NCBI GenBank assembly: GCA_973895155.1 | Contig: OZ316891.1 | Location: forward strand, 6,634,001 to 6,698,000 | Source: Marsupella aquatica | Lineage: Eukaryota > Marchantiophyta | Reading direction: 5' to 3' | Length of the DNA: 64,000 nt | Shown here: piece by piece, positions 13,601 through 26,277 of the stretch | How the letters are laid out: each line of letters begins with the position of its first letter | Numbering within the stretch: position 1 is the stretch's first letter | Position numbers and translations under genes: made by a program | Notes under the pieces: generated by a model | Seen by the model: the letters and a program-made list of their open reading frames with translations, nothing else | Told to the model about the DNA's origin: nothing | The model's database searches: none

Positions 13601-16599
13601 AGCAGCTGGTACTTTGCTAAAAGTGAACACCGGGGAGATACAATTGTGGATCAATGTAATCGGCTCTTTCCCGCCCCACCATACCCAGAAGAGGTACTAT
13701 CACTGCTCTACAATGTTGATGAATGCCCTTGATTCTTTTTCTGGACGCTAGTAGGAATGCTTATGCTATGCATGGGCTTAGTAATGCATGATCGTGTAAT
13801 TCCTGGATAAGCCTGCATGTAGACATCCAATTCTTAAGTTATCTTATAATGATCTAAAATATTTTGCTTTCGTTCGAATTATACTATTTTTTTCTCATTA
13901 CCAATGAGCGACACGCGTACGAATTCTGTTGATAATATAGATATATCAATATAGTGCTTTGGAGCTGACGCTGGGATGGGATCTCCTTCCCAAACCTTTT
14001 TTCAGATAGGACTTCTAAGCTTGCATGGAATCTGATAGAAACGCGATTTTAACTAAGATGACATGGATTTAGAGTAAACAACCTTGAGTTTCGACCTTAT
14101 ATTTGATTCAATTGAGTTATCACGTACCTCTGCGTAAAAATCGTTGCTACAACGTAGAATGTCTATCTGGGTTTTCCTGATGCTTCCCCGAGACCTTCCC
14201 AATAAGACCCATTCATTTTTCAGGTTCCGTCAATAACTGCAGATCGAGGAAAAATTCGTGCGCACTATCTCAGCATCGAGTGTATGAACACAATCAACGA
14301 AGGCCTGCTTCTTCACCATGCAAAGCGTGGTTGTCCTCAGCCACGCAAAACTAAGTACCTGGAATTCTTACTGGCAGGGTTGTCTCAGTCATTCCAAGTG
14401 TCTGCTGCTCACACGTCCACAGTTTTATTGCAAGAGAAAGTGGCATCTGAGGAGGCCATTGTGCACAGTACCGAAAGGCAAAATGGCTATCAACATCCCA
14501 AAATGCATACGCTATTCTCTACCGAATGTACTGACTACTTTGACTGGCAAACTTTGGGAATTTATCACAGTTTTCTTTTGAGTGGCCAGCCTGGACATAT
14601 CACCAGACTGCTCAGCTGCTCTGATGAAGCACGAAAGACCTATAAAAACATCGATCTGGCTCCCACGCATGTGGTGCCCTCATACAGTGTGCATCCTCTG
14701 ACAGGAGATGAGTAAGGACTCCTTAAATCTTGAACCTTGAGATCATCACTTTTGGTAAATTTCCGCTAATAGACACGTCACTTTCTTGCTGGTTTGGACG
14801 AGTCAATATGGAGGATAAACCCACATTGAGTATTTGTATTCACCAGCTCTATTTGTGTGCTGTAGCCTCGAGCTAGAGGTTGCTCATTCCTTTCTGCCTC
14901 TGTCCTTTGGACGGACGACCTAAATCATATGTTCCATCCATGGTGCAGGTATCCCGCAATCAACAAACCAGCTGCTGTCTATCACTGGCTTAATCATGTT
15001 CACATGGATGTGGAGTATGTGGTTATTTTGGATGCTGATATGGTACTCCGCAGACCTATCACCCCTTGGGAGCTGGGTGCATCGAAGGGTCGTCCAGTTT
15101 CTGCACCCTATGAGTAAGTTTGAGACATCAAAAGGGGGATGCTGGGCATACTAAGCCGATTCAGATTGAGAGATTGAAATCTCAAGAAGTTGCACTGATG
15201 ATAATCGTTCAGTGCAGTACGATAGTCTGCCTCCATATAAACTGAATCTAGAAAATGCAATATTGCTAGAAAACGTTTTGTGAGTAGGAATGCTACATGG
15301 TAAACTTTATTGAAACACGATAAACCAGTGTATATATCTGGCCTTGTATCTGCACCATGCTTGAAACCCCTGTACTCGAAATATGCATAAGCTCTCACTA
15401 TATATATGTAATGGATAATTAGTTGCATCTTCCCGACAGAAAAGTAAATCTAGCTAAGTGAATTTAATGGAATTGATGTTGCGAACTTTCTTGTCTAGTT
15501 TATTTGTATCTGAATATTCCGATGACGATTTGATGTTGACTTCCTTGTGCAGCTATTTGATTGGGTGTGACAATGTGCTGGCCCAATTACACACTAGACA
15601 CCCAGAATATTGCCATAAAGTCGGTGGCGTGATTGTAATGCACATTGATGATTTGCGTCTTTTCGCCCCACTTTGGCTTCACAAAACAGAGGAAGTTAGA
15701 GCTGATAAGGCGCACTGGGCTACGAATCTGACTGGTGATATTTATGGAAATGGCTGGATCAGTGAGATGTATGGATACTCATTTGCAGCTGCGGAGGTAA
15801 TTCTTGTTCGCTTCCTCGTTGCCCACATTGTCTTCCTCTCTCTAGCTGCAATTTCCACGCCAATAATTGGAGAATATATCCGTGAGTAAGTTTCTCTTGA
15901 GACCATGAGTGCACTGACATGGGTTCCTTTGATTGTCAGCTGAAATTGAATCATACCATCAAGAGGAACATAATGCTTTATCCTGGCTACATCCCGCAAG
16001 ATCACGTGAAACCTCTGGTACTCCACTACGGATTGGGATTCGCTATTGGGAACTGGAGCTGGGACAAGCAGACTTGGCGTTACTCAGACATGACAAGCAC
16101 ATGCTGGAAAATGTTTCCATTCCCGCCAGTTCCTGACCCACTGACGTACCCATCGATAAATGAGTATGAAAGGGATCTGCTAAGCTTTGAATGCATGAAT
16201 ACTTTGAATGAAGCTCTTTTCCTTCACTACAAAAGGAAAGGTTGCAAACAGGATGGGAACCTGCAGTACAGTCGGATTTTGGATGGGCAGAAAGGGTCCA
16301 AGACACGGACTGCACTGGATGCCAGGAGTGAAAATGAAAAGTTGGAGTTGGATCATGCAGCTTTCAAGGTGGTGGGTTCAGGTGCTGGGGGTGAGGTGCT
16401 CAATCAGACAGAGGTACAAACGGTCACACAGAAATTGCACATCGATGAGAGTAAACAGCAAACAGGGGACACTACTCTGAATCCCAGAGCGATCTGGACG
16501 ATAAGTATTTGGGCTAGTTTTGGAATTCTTGTCACCTTGACTCTCTCAGCCGCATATTCCAAGATACTAACAAAAAGACACAAGGAAAGAATCGTATAA
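10690..16599 (+). CDS. SERGT1-like: Peptidyl-serine alpha-galactosyltransferase, two-domain (SERGT/GT96 type)
   Basis: The enzyme class adds galactose to Ser of extensins and arabinogalactan proteins in the secretory pathway. Proposed exons: 10690-11042, 11992-12162, 12624-12873, 13493-13693, 14224-14711, 14949-15113, 15553-15796, 15940-16599. All joins are GT-AG and in phase, giving 843 aa. The start is ATG 10690. Residues about 20-42 form a hydrophobic signal-anchor, and about 808-830 a C-terminal membrane helix followed by a basic tail. Two homologous catalytic halves each contain FDWQT, APTHVVPS, YPAINKP, a VILDADMV nucleotide-sugar/metal motif (DAD near 148-150 and 516-518), GWISEMYGYSFAAAE and YPGYIP. 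Both DAD motifs are intact. The length is close to plant homologues of about 800 aa. The family assignment is strong; the exact substrate is known only for the Arabidopsis relative. Confidence 0.93.
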
Positions 16600-17889
16600 G
16601 GGTTCTCGGTAGGCGTTGTAGGTGTAGGCAATTTTGATAGACCACAAAGCACACACCTGTAGGATTAGTGTACATAATTTTAAGGGGCTCTCTTTGGAAA
16701 CCATGAAAGGAGGAGTCATTAACTCTAATGGGATACCAAAATGCTCTGTGTGAAAATCAACTTTCTACTCTAAATTATGTATCGTAGTTAAACACATGTT
16801 TCTATAGATCCCACGTGAGCATAGGGAATCAGAGGAACATGTTTGGGATGGGGATCCCATCCGAGCTAACCTGTATTATCTTGGTCATGCTTGACATGAG
16901 CAGTAGTAAAGTCAAGAAGAACGAGAATTGTTAATGTCTTCACAGCCATTGTCCTTGCTGATGAACATTGGGGAGTTCTTCTGATTAGATTAGAGTAAGC
17001 ACACCGGTTTACAGGCCGGTGGCTGCCAGCTAGAACTTTGCGGGGTGAACAGTGGATGGGGATAATGTTGCCCTCCTTGGATGTCATCTGTTAGGCACCA
17101 ATGGCCACCATTTTAGCCTGCACATGTGAGTATTGTCGAGCTGGCCGGGATTTTAGCAAGAGTTTTTGAAGTTGGATTGTCTCATGATTAGGCGTAAAAT
17201 GGTTCATTTCTCTGTCACAGTACATTAGGTGGGTGACTATTGTTGAGTGGGCCAGAGGCCAGATCTGTTTTTGTGCACATCTGGCGAAACTTCGAAGAGA
17301 TGTGTCCAAAGGTGGCCACACTTCAGTAGTTCATGAAATATGGAGGTTATAGCTATTGCTCATTGAGTGTTCAGGGTCTTGTTTAATTTTCATTTCTTGT
17401 AAGAAGACAAATAAGAAAAGGAGTTGAAGAGAGAGCAAAGATCCTGAGACTCAAGGGAATAACTCAAATGACTCTTAGGGAACAACTTAAAGTGCATATA
17501 GAAAATAGGGATTGTAGGAAAGAGGAGGGGGGAATCATAAGGATTTTTATTTTGCAAGATTTTGTCGTAGGTTCAAGGAATGAGTAATCAGGCTAGTAGC
17601 ACCACATAGTGATGGCAAATGAGGAAGGCTGAGTGAGTCACATCTAAAGGACATGGATGACCAGGGAATAACAAATTGTCACTTGGTCCACCGAGACTAC
17701 CTAATTTTGGATTGCCAGTCATTTCTTCTATTTTAATTACATGGCCACCTAAGCTTGTTCCTTTAAGCGTCATGGAGGTATACATTTCTAACAGTAACAA
17801 CTTTAGATAAAGTTGAGATTTCTTGTTGCCTTCCTGAGGCAGTGGGTGGCTTGCTTTTGAATTTACTGCTCAGTACTTCCTTTGCAGTC
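16600..17889. other. 3' flank and intergenic DNA
   Basis: This stretch holds the presumed 3' UTR of the galactosyltransferase gene and about 1.2 kb of unassigned sequence. Open frames are short and on both strands. I see no recognisable gene, RNA or repeat. Confidence 0.4.
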
Positions 17890-18411
17890 TTAGGGTGACC
17901 CTCCAGACCTTTATTAGGCTTTTTAGTTTAGTGTTGGGTAGTTCTTTTGTAGTCATAGGGCTTTTTTATTTCTTTAGTTTCCATTCATTTCTTGTGTGGC
18001 CAGGTTTGACACTTTTTGTTCTTGGTGGTGTGATGTCTATTCTGGTGACACTTTCTGTTCTTGGTAGTGATATATTTTCCTTGTCTCTAGGTTTGACACT
18101 TTTATTTGTTTTTTGGTAGTGTCGCTAGGTGTGTCTCTAGGTTTGACACATTTTGTTTTTTGTTTTTTTTTGGAGAAATACACATACTTTTTGCAGAAAA
18201 AGGCCAAATAGAGTACAAAAGAATAAACAAGAGAGGTCCCAAGTGGACAAAACCAAACGCAAACGAAGTGAGCAAAAGGAAACCCTAAAAACCAAGAAAG
18301 AGGAACTAAAAGAAGTGAGCAAAAGGAAACCCCTAAAAACCAAGAAAGAGGAACTAAAACTACCGCAAATGGACCGAGGTCCTCATCATTCTTAGCAAAT
18401 GTGGCAAAAAG

Positions 18412-19203
18412 CTAATGGTCTACATCAAGTGTCAAAATTAAATCGGCAAGTGGGACTGGAATGTCCTCTAGGGGGGCTAGCCGCTGCAGAGTCACACTAG
18501 CATCCACTGTCAGAGATCGACGATAGATGGCCCGAGCTTGAGCACACTGTAAGGTGACTGAAATGCGTTGGCGAAAGTGCGTGGTCAAAACAGATAGCGG
18601 GGGTCCGGAGGGACCCATCCGGCCGTGAACATCCCGAGCAGCTTGGCGAAGAAGCCCGTCGAACTGATGATGGAGACGCCCAAATATCTCAAGAGCAAGG
18701 GGCAGGAAGCTATCAGATGAAGCTTGTGCAACATATTTGGCCTCCTTCGTTGTTGTTGCTCGTGATGCTGCTGCCCCTGCCGTTGTTGCCGCTGTCCCAA
18801 TGATGTCTTGGCGCAATGGGTTTGCCACCACTACATCTGCCAAAGTACGTTGACCCTCACGGACCATGGTAAGATCCACCCGTAACCGCTGTGATGGAGG
18901 ACCAGGTAACTCGAGCACCACCTCCCGCCGTGCGCAGACCAAAGAGCCAAAGAGAACCTGAGCAGTCGTATCTCTCACAGTGTCGTGAACAAAAATGGTT
19001 TCACCGCCCAAACTGCACCGAAGAAGATGGACACATGTGGCATCACAAGGCTTCCCACAAGTGCAAGTAGGAGGTAAACCAGCAAGAAGTGGGTGGGGCA
19101 AGCCCATACAAAGACGCATGGCTGTCGCAAACTCCGCTGAGAGTTTGCGACAGCGGAGTTTTTGGTAGTGAGACATATATTCTGTGTCTGTGTGTTTAAC
19201 CAT
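18412..19203 (-). pseudogene. Retroelement C-terminal fragment: zinc knuckle plus restriction-like endonuclease
   Basis: The 263-residue frame begins to look coding at LSAEFATAMRL. It then has CTCGKPCDATCVHLLRC, a C-C-H-C arrangement, followed by HDTVRD, RVDLTMV and LADVVVANPLRQD, then a helical part with FLPLALEIFG. The order CCHC, R/HD, (R/P)DL and a later D resembles the C-terminal restriction-like endonuclease of R2-like non-LTR retroelements; this is by motif pattern only. No reverse transcriptase lies upstream, so this is a truncated remnant. The 5' edge of similarity coincides with a hairpin at 19122-19153. GC content is much higher than in the flanking repeat DNA. Confidence 0.5.
19122..19153. 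repeat. Hairpin at the break point of the endonuclease fragment
   Basis: CTGTCGCAAACTC, six bases, then GAGTTTGCGACAG forms a perfect 13-bp stem. It overlaps a second inverted pair (AACTCCGCTG and CAGCGGAGTT), so the same bases can pair two ways. It lies where similarity of the retroelement frame stops. Confidence 0.75.
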
Positions 19204-20059
19204 CTAAGTTTGACACTTGACAATCTAAGTTTGACACTTTTTGTAATTTGGTAGCCCGATGTATATTCTGTGTTTGTAGATTGGACTCTTTTTGTTTTTG
19301 GAAGTGGGATATGTACTGTGTCTCTAGGGTTGACACTTTTGGGTTTGAATAGTGTGAGATATAGCATCTCATCATGGAACATGTTTGATTTTTTTTGTCT
19401 TGTAGTGATCTGAAAGTAAATAAAATATGAGAGCATAACTAGAAGGATAAAATGATGTAAGTGCGCACACTGACCAATGAAAAGTACACCCAAGTTTTAT
19501 GGCACAACAATGCTACAATTTGTGCACTTAATTCAATGTGCCTTATGAATGACACTCATTTCAATAAAAACCATAAACTTAGAAAAGAAAGACATGAGGG
19601 GAACTTAAGACACTATGTGTCCATGTTATTGAGAATAATTTCTCTCACTCTACTCAAGTGAGCTACCACAAAATCATGTTTCTTTGAGTTCAACTATTGT
19701 AGGTGACTCTTCCCTTTTTGTGGGGTTTTCACAGATTTCCCCTTTAAAAAAGAATTTAAAATATATTTTTAAAAATATTTTCTCTTACTCATGAGAATAC
19801 TTTGTTCAATTGGTGGAGCCTTTGGCTCCATCTCTAAGAGATCACAAACTTTAAAAGTTATAAGAAGGCTGCCAAAATAAGTTCAAAATATTCTAGAATA
19901 TGTAAAATTAAAGGGGTCTAAAAATTAATTTAAAATGTATATGATACAAAGGCTATCTCTTGATAAGGCAGGTTGAAGTAAAAATACATGACACAAAAAA
20001 ATCTGAAATGTGGATTCAAAAAATCTGAAAGGTGCAATGACCATATAGCATATTCTCCC

Positions 20060-20460
20060 TGCCTCAGGTTTGACACTTGTTTTGGGTAGTGTTTTTGGTA
20101 GTGTCATCTACTTTATGCTGCCTCCAGGTTTGACACTTGTTTTGAGTAGTGTAGGTGCATTCACCATATAGCGCATTCACCATATGGCATATTCTCCCTG
20201 CCTCACGTTTGACACTTGTTTTGGGTAGTGTTTTTGGTAGTGTCATCTACTTTATGCTGCCTCCAGGTTTGACACTTGTTTTGAGTAGTGTAGGTGCATT
20301 CACCATATAGCATATTCTCCCTGCCTCAGGTTTGACACTTGTTCTGGGTAGTGTTTTTGGTAGTGTCATCTACTTTATGCTGCCCTCCAGGCTTGACACT
20401 TGTTTTGAGTAGTGTTTTTGGTAGTGTCATCTACTTTCTGTTGGTTTCATCTAGGTTTGA
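20060..20460. repeat. Tandem repeat of about 120-140 bp, three copies
   Basis: Units start near 20069, 20209 and 20330. Each has TTTGACACTTGTTTTGGGTA, a TAGTGTCATCTACTTTATGC segment and a TTCACCATATAGCATATTC-like segment. Copies are nearly identical, so the amplification is recent compared with the surrounding degenerate tract. Confidence 0.8.
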
Positions 20461-20990
20461 CACTTTTCTATTTGCCTCAAGGTCACTTTTTTGTTTTGGG
20501 TGTTTTTGTTTTGGGTTTCCTCTAATGTTTCACACTTTTTTGTTTGTCTCCAGGTCACCACTTTTGTTTTTGGTAGTGTGATATACATTCGAGGTCACCA
20601 CTTTATTTTGGTATTGTGATATACATTCTGGTGATCAGTTTTGTTTTCGGTAGTGATTGACCACTTTTGTGTTCGGTAGTGATTACTTTTTGTTTTGGGT
20701 AGTGTGATATACAACCACTTTTGTTTTTGGTGTTTTTGATAGTGTGATGTACATTCCAGGTCACCACTTTTTTTGGTATTGTGATATACATTCTGGTGAT
20801 CACTGTTGTTTTTGGTAGTGATTACTTTTTGTTTTTGGTAGTGTGATTACATTCTGGTGATTTCTCCCTGACTCCATGTTTGACGCTTGTTTCCTATAGT
20901 GTCATGGACAGTCGGTAGGTTTCTCCGAGTCTCCGCTTTTTGCCTTTGATAATGCATGATATATCTCCAGGTTTGACACTTTCCGTGTCT

Positions 20991-21817
20991 TGGCAGTGAT
21001 ACTCTTGGTGGGGGTGACTAACTCGAGATCACATAGGCTTTGCAATCCTCAGGCCCACCCACCCTCCCCGCTTGTAAATCGGCCGCCAATTGGAAGTAGG
21101 GTTTCTCATCCACCGGTGGAAGAGGACGAATCCGCTTCGACTTCCCACCTGCTCCCACGTTAAGATGACTTGGGCCTTGTCAGCTCGCATCCGAGGATAT
21201 TCTTCACCTGCTTCCTTTGGCCAGTTGGGAAGTCCAGTGCAGTAACCTCGTCGTGGAACTGATGACATGGACTCCCACCGCTACTGTAGATGGGAGATCT
21301 GACACTCGATTCGGGTAGTTCGACTTCGGTGCTGATAGATGCACTGGCTGGCAGTGGCAAGAATTTGCAGCATTAGCTTTTCGAGACTGCTCTGCTCTTC
21401 CCGACATGCTGTCTCTGATCTCCGGGAGAGTTCAATACTTTCTTTCAAGGTACACTCTTTTGCACCGCTTCATACATAGAATGTTTCAAGGCAGACTGCG
21501 GTCTGCCCCCTCCACTGTAGGGGACCCTCACGGATATCAAAATTTCGGTTCCAGTAGCGACTTCGTTCGAAGATAGCGAAGGATGATAACGGTCTAAAGT
21601 ATCCTCCGAAAGATACGGCTGTTGCATGTACAAGGACAGGACATCAGTGATGTCGTGTCGCTGCGGCACACTTCTCGTACGGGATATGTACTCAAATTAA
21701 ACGCTCGCTACGGCTTCCATTCTACAATTCGGTTCCGCTGCAATTCGGTACTCTTTGAAGATCCACGATGGCAATCGTGCATTTGCAGCTCATTTGTTCT
21801 AGGAACGAGTCAGTAAA
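20991..21817. other. Unassigned region
   Basis: The base composition is more balanced than in the repeat tract to the left. Short open frames occur on both strands, and none resembles a known protein. No RNA gene was recognised. Confidence 0.35.
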
Positions 21818-22078
21818 TGGCAATGCCACGAAAGGCACGTCATTGCTTCAAGTAAGAAGCAGTGCAATGAAACCCGTCGCTCACGGCGTCGCCGAAACAA
21901 AACAAGGATCAAATAATAGATGAGAGCGGTTCCACTTGTGCTGCAGTATGGCAATGCCACGAAAGGCACGTCATTGCTTCAAGTAAGAAGCAATGCAATG
22001 AAACCCGTCGCTCCGCGTCGCCGAAACAAAACATGGATCAAATAATAGATGCGAGCGGTTCCACTTGTGATGCAGTAT
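21818..22078. repeat. 131-bp direct tandem duplication
   Basis: Copies span 21818-21948 and 21949-22078 and both start TGGCAATGCCACGAAAGGCA. They differ by a few substitutions and a small indel near CGCTCACGGCG versus CGCTCCGCG. The duplication lies downstream of the RNA-binding protein gene and is not coding in any frame I can support. Confidence 0.88.
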
Positions 22079-22534
22079 CGAACACGCTTGGAGCGGACGG
22101 ATCACGAACAGGAAAGCGTCACAGATGAGATTCCACGGAAGAACAGATAATTGAACGACACCGTGAGATTGGTTTGAAAAACTTTATCACCAAGACACTG
22201 AACATGATCAACTTCTCTGGATCTTGAGAAACCACAACGGGGGGAGCATGCCCAAACGGCGTGCTATCAGCAGAAGGAACAAGAGTCCCACTAGAAGAGA
22301 GCGTTTAGAACGTTAAGGTGCTCCAAAAAGTATCAACGAAATATACCAAAACCAAACTTAAGTAGTGACAGCATTCGACCACTTCACGAGTGGCTCCGTA
22401 AACCTCGAAGGAGGGCGGATCAAGGAGTCGGGACCGGATGCGAGCGAGAAAGGAAACAGAACAAGGGAGCCGCGAAAGAACAGCCCAGGCTCCCGAGTTG
22501 ATCACATCACATGGCAGAAATCAGAAAGACATTT

Positions 22535-23068
22535 CTAAGCATCGTAACCACCGCTTCCGCGGCTATCCTGCCTCCAGCTCTTGTCACCATATCCTCCTCC
22601 GCCACCGCCTCCACCGCGGCTTCCTCCATATCCTCCTCCGTAGCCACCTCCTCCTCGGCCGCCAGTGCGTTCACCGCCGTAGCCACCACCGCCTCCTCCG
22701 TATGGACGGCCTCCTCCCTCTCTGCTTTGGTATCCACCACCGCTTCCATAGCTACCACCGCCGCCGCCGCCTCCACTGCGAAACCCTCCCCCTCCGCCTC
22801 CACCGCTTCGAGACTGAGCCTGGTTGACCGTGATGTTTCGGCCATCGAGCTCCTTGCCATTCATGGCTTCGATGGCGTCCTTCATGGACTGCTCCTTCAA
22901 GAAGGTCACAAAGCCGAATCCACGCGACCGGCCGGTATCCCGATCGTTGATGATCTTCGACTCCGTCACCTCGCCGAACTGCCTGAAGGCGTCCTCGAGG
23001 CTGTCATCGTTGGTGGCCCAAGCAAGCCCTCCAACGAAGCACCTATACTCTTCAACTGCCGCCGCCAT
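22535..23068 (-). CDS. GRP7-like: Glycine-rich RNA-binding protein (RRM plus Gly-rich tail)
   Basis: The 177-residue protein starts MAAAVEEYRCFVGGLAW and ends GSGGYDA. A single RRM occupies about residues 8-86, with RNP2 CFVGGL (10-15) and RNP1 RGFGFVTF (49-56) complete with the aromatic RNA-stacking residues. From about 87 the tail is Gly-rich with Tyr, Arg and Ser. Family members of this type act in the nucleus and cytosol in splicing, RNA chaperoning, cold and stress responses. I chose ATG 23068 because the upstream in-frame extension is not conserved in character and lies in the 5' UTR. The RRM is uninterrupted here, whereas several plant relatives carry an intron within it. The long open frame on the opposite strand is a shadow of the GGN codons. 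Confidence 0.95.
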   Translation of the reverse strand: MAAAVEEYRCFVGGLAWATNDDSLEDAFRQFGEVTESKIINDRDTGRSRGFGFVTFLKEQSMKDAIEAMNGKELDGRNITVNQAQSRSGGGGGGGFRSGGGGGGGSYGSGGGYQSREGGGRPYGGGGGGYGGERTGGRGGGGYGGGYGGSRGGGGGGGGYGDKSWRQDSRGSGGYDA

Positions 23069-23395
23069 CGCCAAAGAACCTTCCAACAGAGAGCTCGATC
23101 GAGCGACCAAACCCAACCTCAGAACTCGAAGCAGAAAACGAACCACACACACCCTCAAACAACACACTGCGAAAAGATCAAAAATCTCGAGCCCGTAACC
23201 GAGAACAGAACCGAAGTCCGATCGATCGACCGACCCGATTGCTTTGGAGTCTCAGGAGAGAGAGCTCTGCACCAATCTATCGACGAATTCGACCAAAACG
23301 TAGAGAACCGAACAGAACCTATCGAACCGTAAGCGGAGCTGCGCGGGGGCAGCGGGGACCAGCGGCGGAAGGCTCTCGGGAAAGAGAGGCCGCTC

Positions 23396-23420
23396 TTAGG
23401 GTTACTCTCGCGCTTATATA
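23396..23420 (-). promoter_or_regulatory. Core promoter of the RNA-binding protein gene: TATA box and telobox
   Basis: On the minus strand TATATAAG lies at 23420-23413 and AACCCTAA at 23403-23396, which predicts transcription starting near 23385-23390 and a 5' UTR of about 320 bases. Teloboxes are typical of plant genes for translation and RNA-handling proteins. The region is GC-rich compared with the window. Confidence 0.7.
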
Positions 23421-23439
23421 CCCGCGCCCGCTCGGACCC

Positions 23440-26277
23440 GACGCCCCCGCGCACGACGGCGGCCAGCCCCGTCGAGGCTGTGCGTCGCATTTTCATACAG
23501 TCCAAATGATGCCGCTCCTGAAGGCCCGACGGCAACGGCGACGGCGACGGGCGCGGGGGAAGCCCGGTTGTCCTGATGCGAGGAACAACAACGATCACGA
23601 TGACCTTTTAAAAAATCCTTTTACTGCGAGTATTTTAATCGGAAATTTTGCTTTGTTTGGGCCCGGCACAGCCCGCCTGTTTGCGGGACTGTAAAGTCGT
23701 GGCGGACAATAATAATAGGTACATTCTGGGTTATAAACTGGTTCTTTTCTGTCCGGTATAGCCCTTGGCGCTCATGGAGAGTGAATTGTCATTACACTTG
23801 TGCACACTTGAAAGGAAACTGGCTGGCCAATGTTATTAATGTCCAATTCAAGCTCTGTTTTCTTAGCCTGAGCAAGGCAGATCATTTCTGCTCGGGTCCA
23901 ATTTCGCACTCTCGGTCTCAATGATTGTTGACAGTCAGGAATGGAGAAAATAGTAGCAGCAGCAGGAGCATTGGCCATACTGCAAATTCATGACAATAAA
24001 AGCTCACGGAGCCTTCTAAAGACAACACTTAGCGCAACATTCCCCGCTTGGCTCTACACTCCCCTCACGACACTCAGCCTGACACTCTCATTGTTGACCA
24101 GGTCTAAACAAGGCATTCAGCTCAACACTCGACTCCCCGCTCGACACTCCCCGCTCGACACTCAACTTGTCACTTAGCTTGTGTTGCGAGGTGAAACATG
24201 TAAAAAAAGTTAAGTGCATAAGAATCTTGGCACTTAACTTTGTAGTTAAGTACTTGTGAACCTACAATCAGTAACTAGCAGTCATTATTGTTTTTAACTA
24301 TTAATTTTAACTATGACAGCCATTTGAGCCGGTGGGAACCCTGCGCCTAGTTATCTTTTCAAATAACAGTATTAGTTTAAACATAACTTTAGGTGGGAAC
24401 CCACCCTTATGCAACTCACTGTAGATGTGTATTTTGGGTTCCTTTTCTAGAGCTTGGGGGTAACTGTTTTTTCTCTTCACAACATCTTTTGTTGCAAAAC
24501 ACTAGTATTGAGCACAGGTCAAACTTCACTTTTACATGAACTTGGGAACAAATCAAGCTAAACCATTGAACTTTGCTTTACATGAATTTGGGAACACGAT
24601 CAAGCAAAACCATTTTTATTTCTTTTCTAATCAAAATCATCGAACAGACCAAATTTCACTTTACATAAACTTGGAGACACAATCAAACTAAAACATTTCT
24701 GAACCTAGTCATCACTAAGTGAGCCCCTTGTGGATCCCTTTTTTAGCTGATATGTATTGTTTTTTTCCAAAACCGTAGAACCTCCTCTTGAGTTGTTCTA
24801 ATCAACCGGAGCAAGTGGCTAGCCCCCACCGTCTTTAAAAGCCGCCCTTAGAGGTGCGAGGCCACCATCTACCGATATACTTTTGGAATGGACTTTTCCT
24901 AGGCCATGAAGGTTTGTTCACATGTATGCAAAGGTGGCTTTACAAGATGACTGTGGCTCTTTTCCAGGAAAGAAATCTGGACGGACTTTTCTGGTTCTAA
25001 ATATAGTGTTTGACCCTATTCGATAAATGCAAAAAGCTTGAGTGAAGGAGTCACTGGTTCTAAAGATAGAGTTTGACCCTATTCAATAAATGCAAAAGCT
25101 TGAGTGAAGGAGTCAAACTTGAACGAAAGAGTCAAAGTTTGAAATGGTTAAAGACCACCTTTAAAGATGGTCTATAAAAAATGAGCACTTCACTTTAGCA
25201 TTTACTTTGGCCCATTGCTTTGCCACCTAAGATAGGTAAACAATGCCCTTACAGTAACTGAAGTAAAGCCAATCACAGCCGTTTTCACTCACTATATGGT
25301 GCAAATGTAGTCCCAAATAAACAGAAGGAATTGGCCCCTGCCTTCTTGCATGAGAATAGAAAACTAAGCATTAACTAATATAATGCCAGTTCCCTAATGT
25401 TTTCTTGTACACGGTGGGATGGGGCAGCAGTTTTTTTTGTGGGCATGCCAAAATGTTACTTGGAGAAAGGGCAGACAAATAATATTAAGGAAAGTAATCT
25501 AGGCCATTGGCCACAATCAAATCCACCCCTGCAGGTAATCACACATCAAAATGTGGTGTGCACTCATTGAGTTAAAGAAAATAACGACCTTTATCATGGA
25601 ATGGAGTGGGGGAGGGTTTCCAGAAAGTACGACACAAGTGACTACTGTACCTGTATGGTAGAACCAAACTTTGTGTCTTTCCTTACTGTTCCTCCACGCT
25701 TCTAGAGCTTATCACCACCGTGGCGAATTTTGAAAAACAAGGACCAAAATGGCTGGAGAGAAAATGAAAGAAAAAGATGTAGAATCTTGTGTCACCAAGG
25801 GACGAGTTGATAGCCAGTACCAAGAGTGTTTGTCTATATGTCTATTAGAGATTGAGTTTGGACACGGCTTCCAGGAAAGTTTGATGTGCTACCCAAACGA
25901 TAGAAGTCGGTAATTAATTCAAGTTCTTTTTAACGCGAAAACATTTCTACTCGAATGTAGCAAATTGAAAACACAGAGTAGAGAGTTTCTGGCAGGTTGA
26001 TGTTGGATACGTGGATTTCAAGCAGAAGGCAATTTCGAGCCTGGGTTATACACTGCATTACGGTGCTTAACTGCAAATGTTGCAGGTGAGCTCCGACAAA
26101 GGCAGTGGCAAATGTTCGAGCTCTTCCAGTCACCCACTATGCTTGCCACTTCAACTTTCTACAATCAGCACCGATTAAGTAGGAGATCGTGCACACATAT
26201 TGGGATTTTAAGGGTTAGCTCGCTGTTGCAACTGAATGTAAATTGTACAAAGTTATATCAGTCAAGTCATTGTCCGT
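23440..26277. other. Intergenic region
   Basis: No supported gene. At 24990-25112 a unit of about 62 bp (GGTTCTAAAxATAG...GAGTGAAGGAGTCA) is tandemly duplicated. The part from 24030 to 24180 is rich in CGACACTC and CTCAACACTC words. The remainder is unremarkable AT-rich DNA. Confidence 0.4.

Larger units (their letters stand above)
17890..20990. repeat. TTTGACACTT / GGTAGTGT dispersed repeat tract
   Basis: The pair of words TTTGACACTT and GGTAGTGTxATxTAC recurs dozens of times at irregular spacing over about 3 kb, interrupted by the endonuclease fragment at 18412-19150 and an AT-rich stretch at 19380-19990. It looks like a degenerate satellite or several nested short repeats. No gene is supported in the repeat itself. 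Confidence 0.7.

Noticed and set aside
22511-23332. 273-aa open frame opposite the glycine-rich RNA-binding gene
   Set aside because: It is the Ser/Thr/Ala-rich shadow of GGN codons and RRM codons on the true coding strand. The minus-strand protein has clear RNP motifs.
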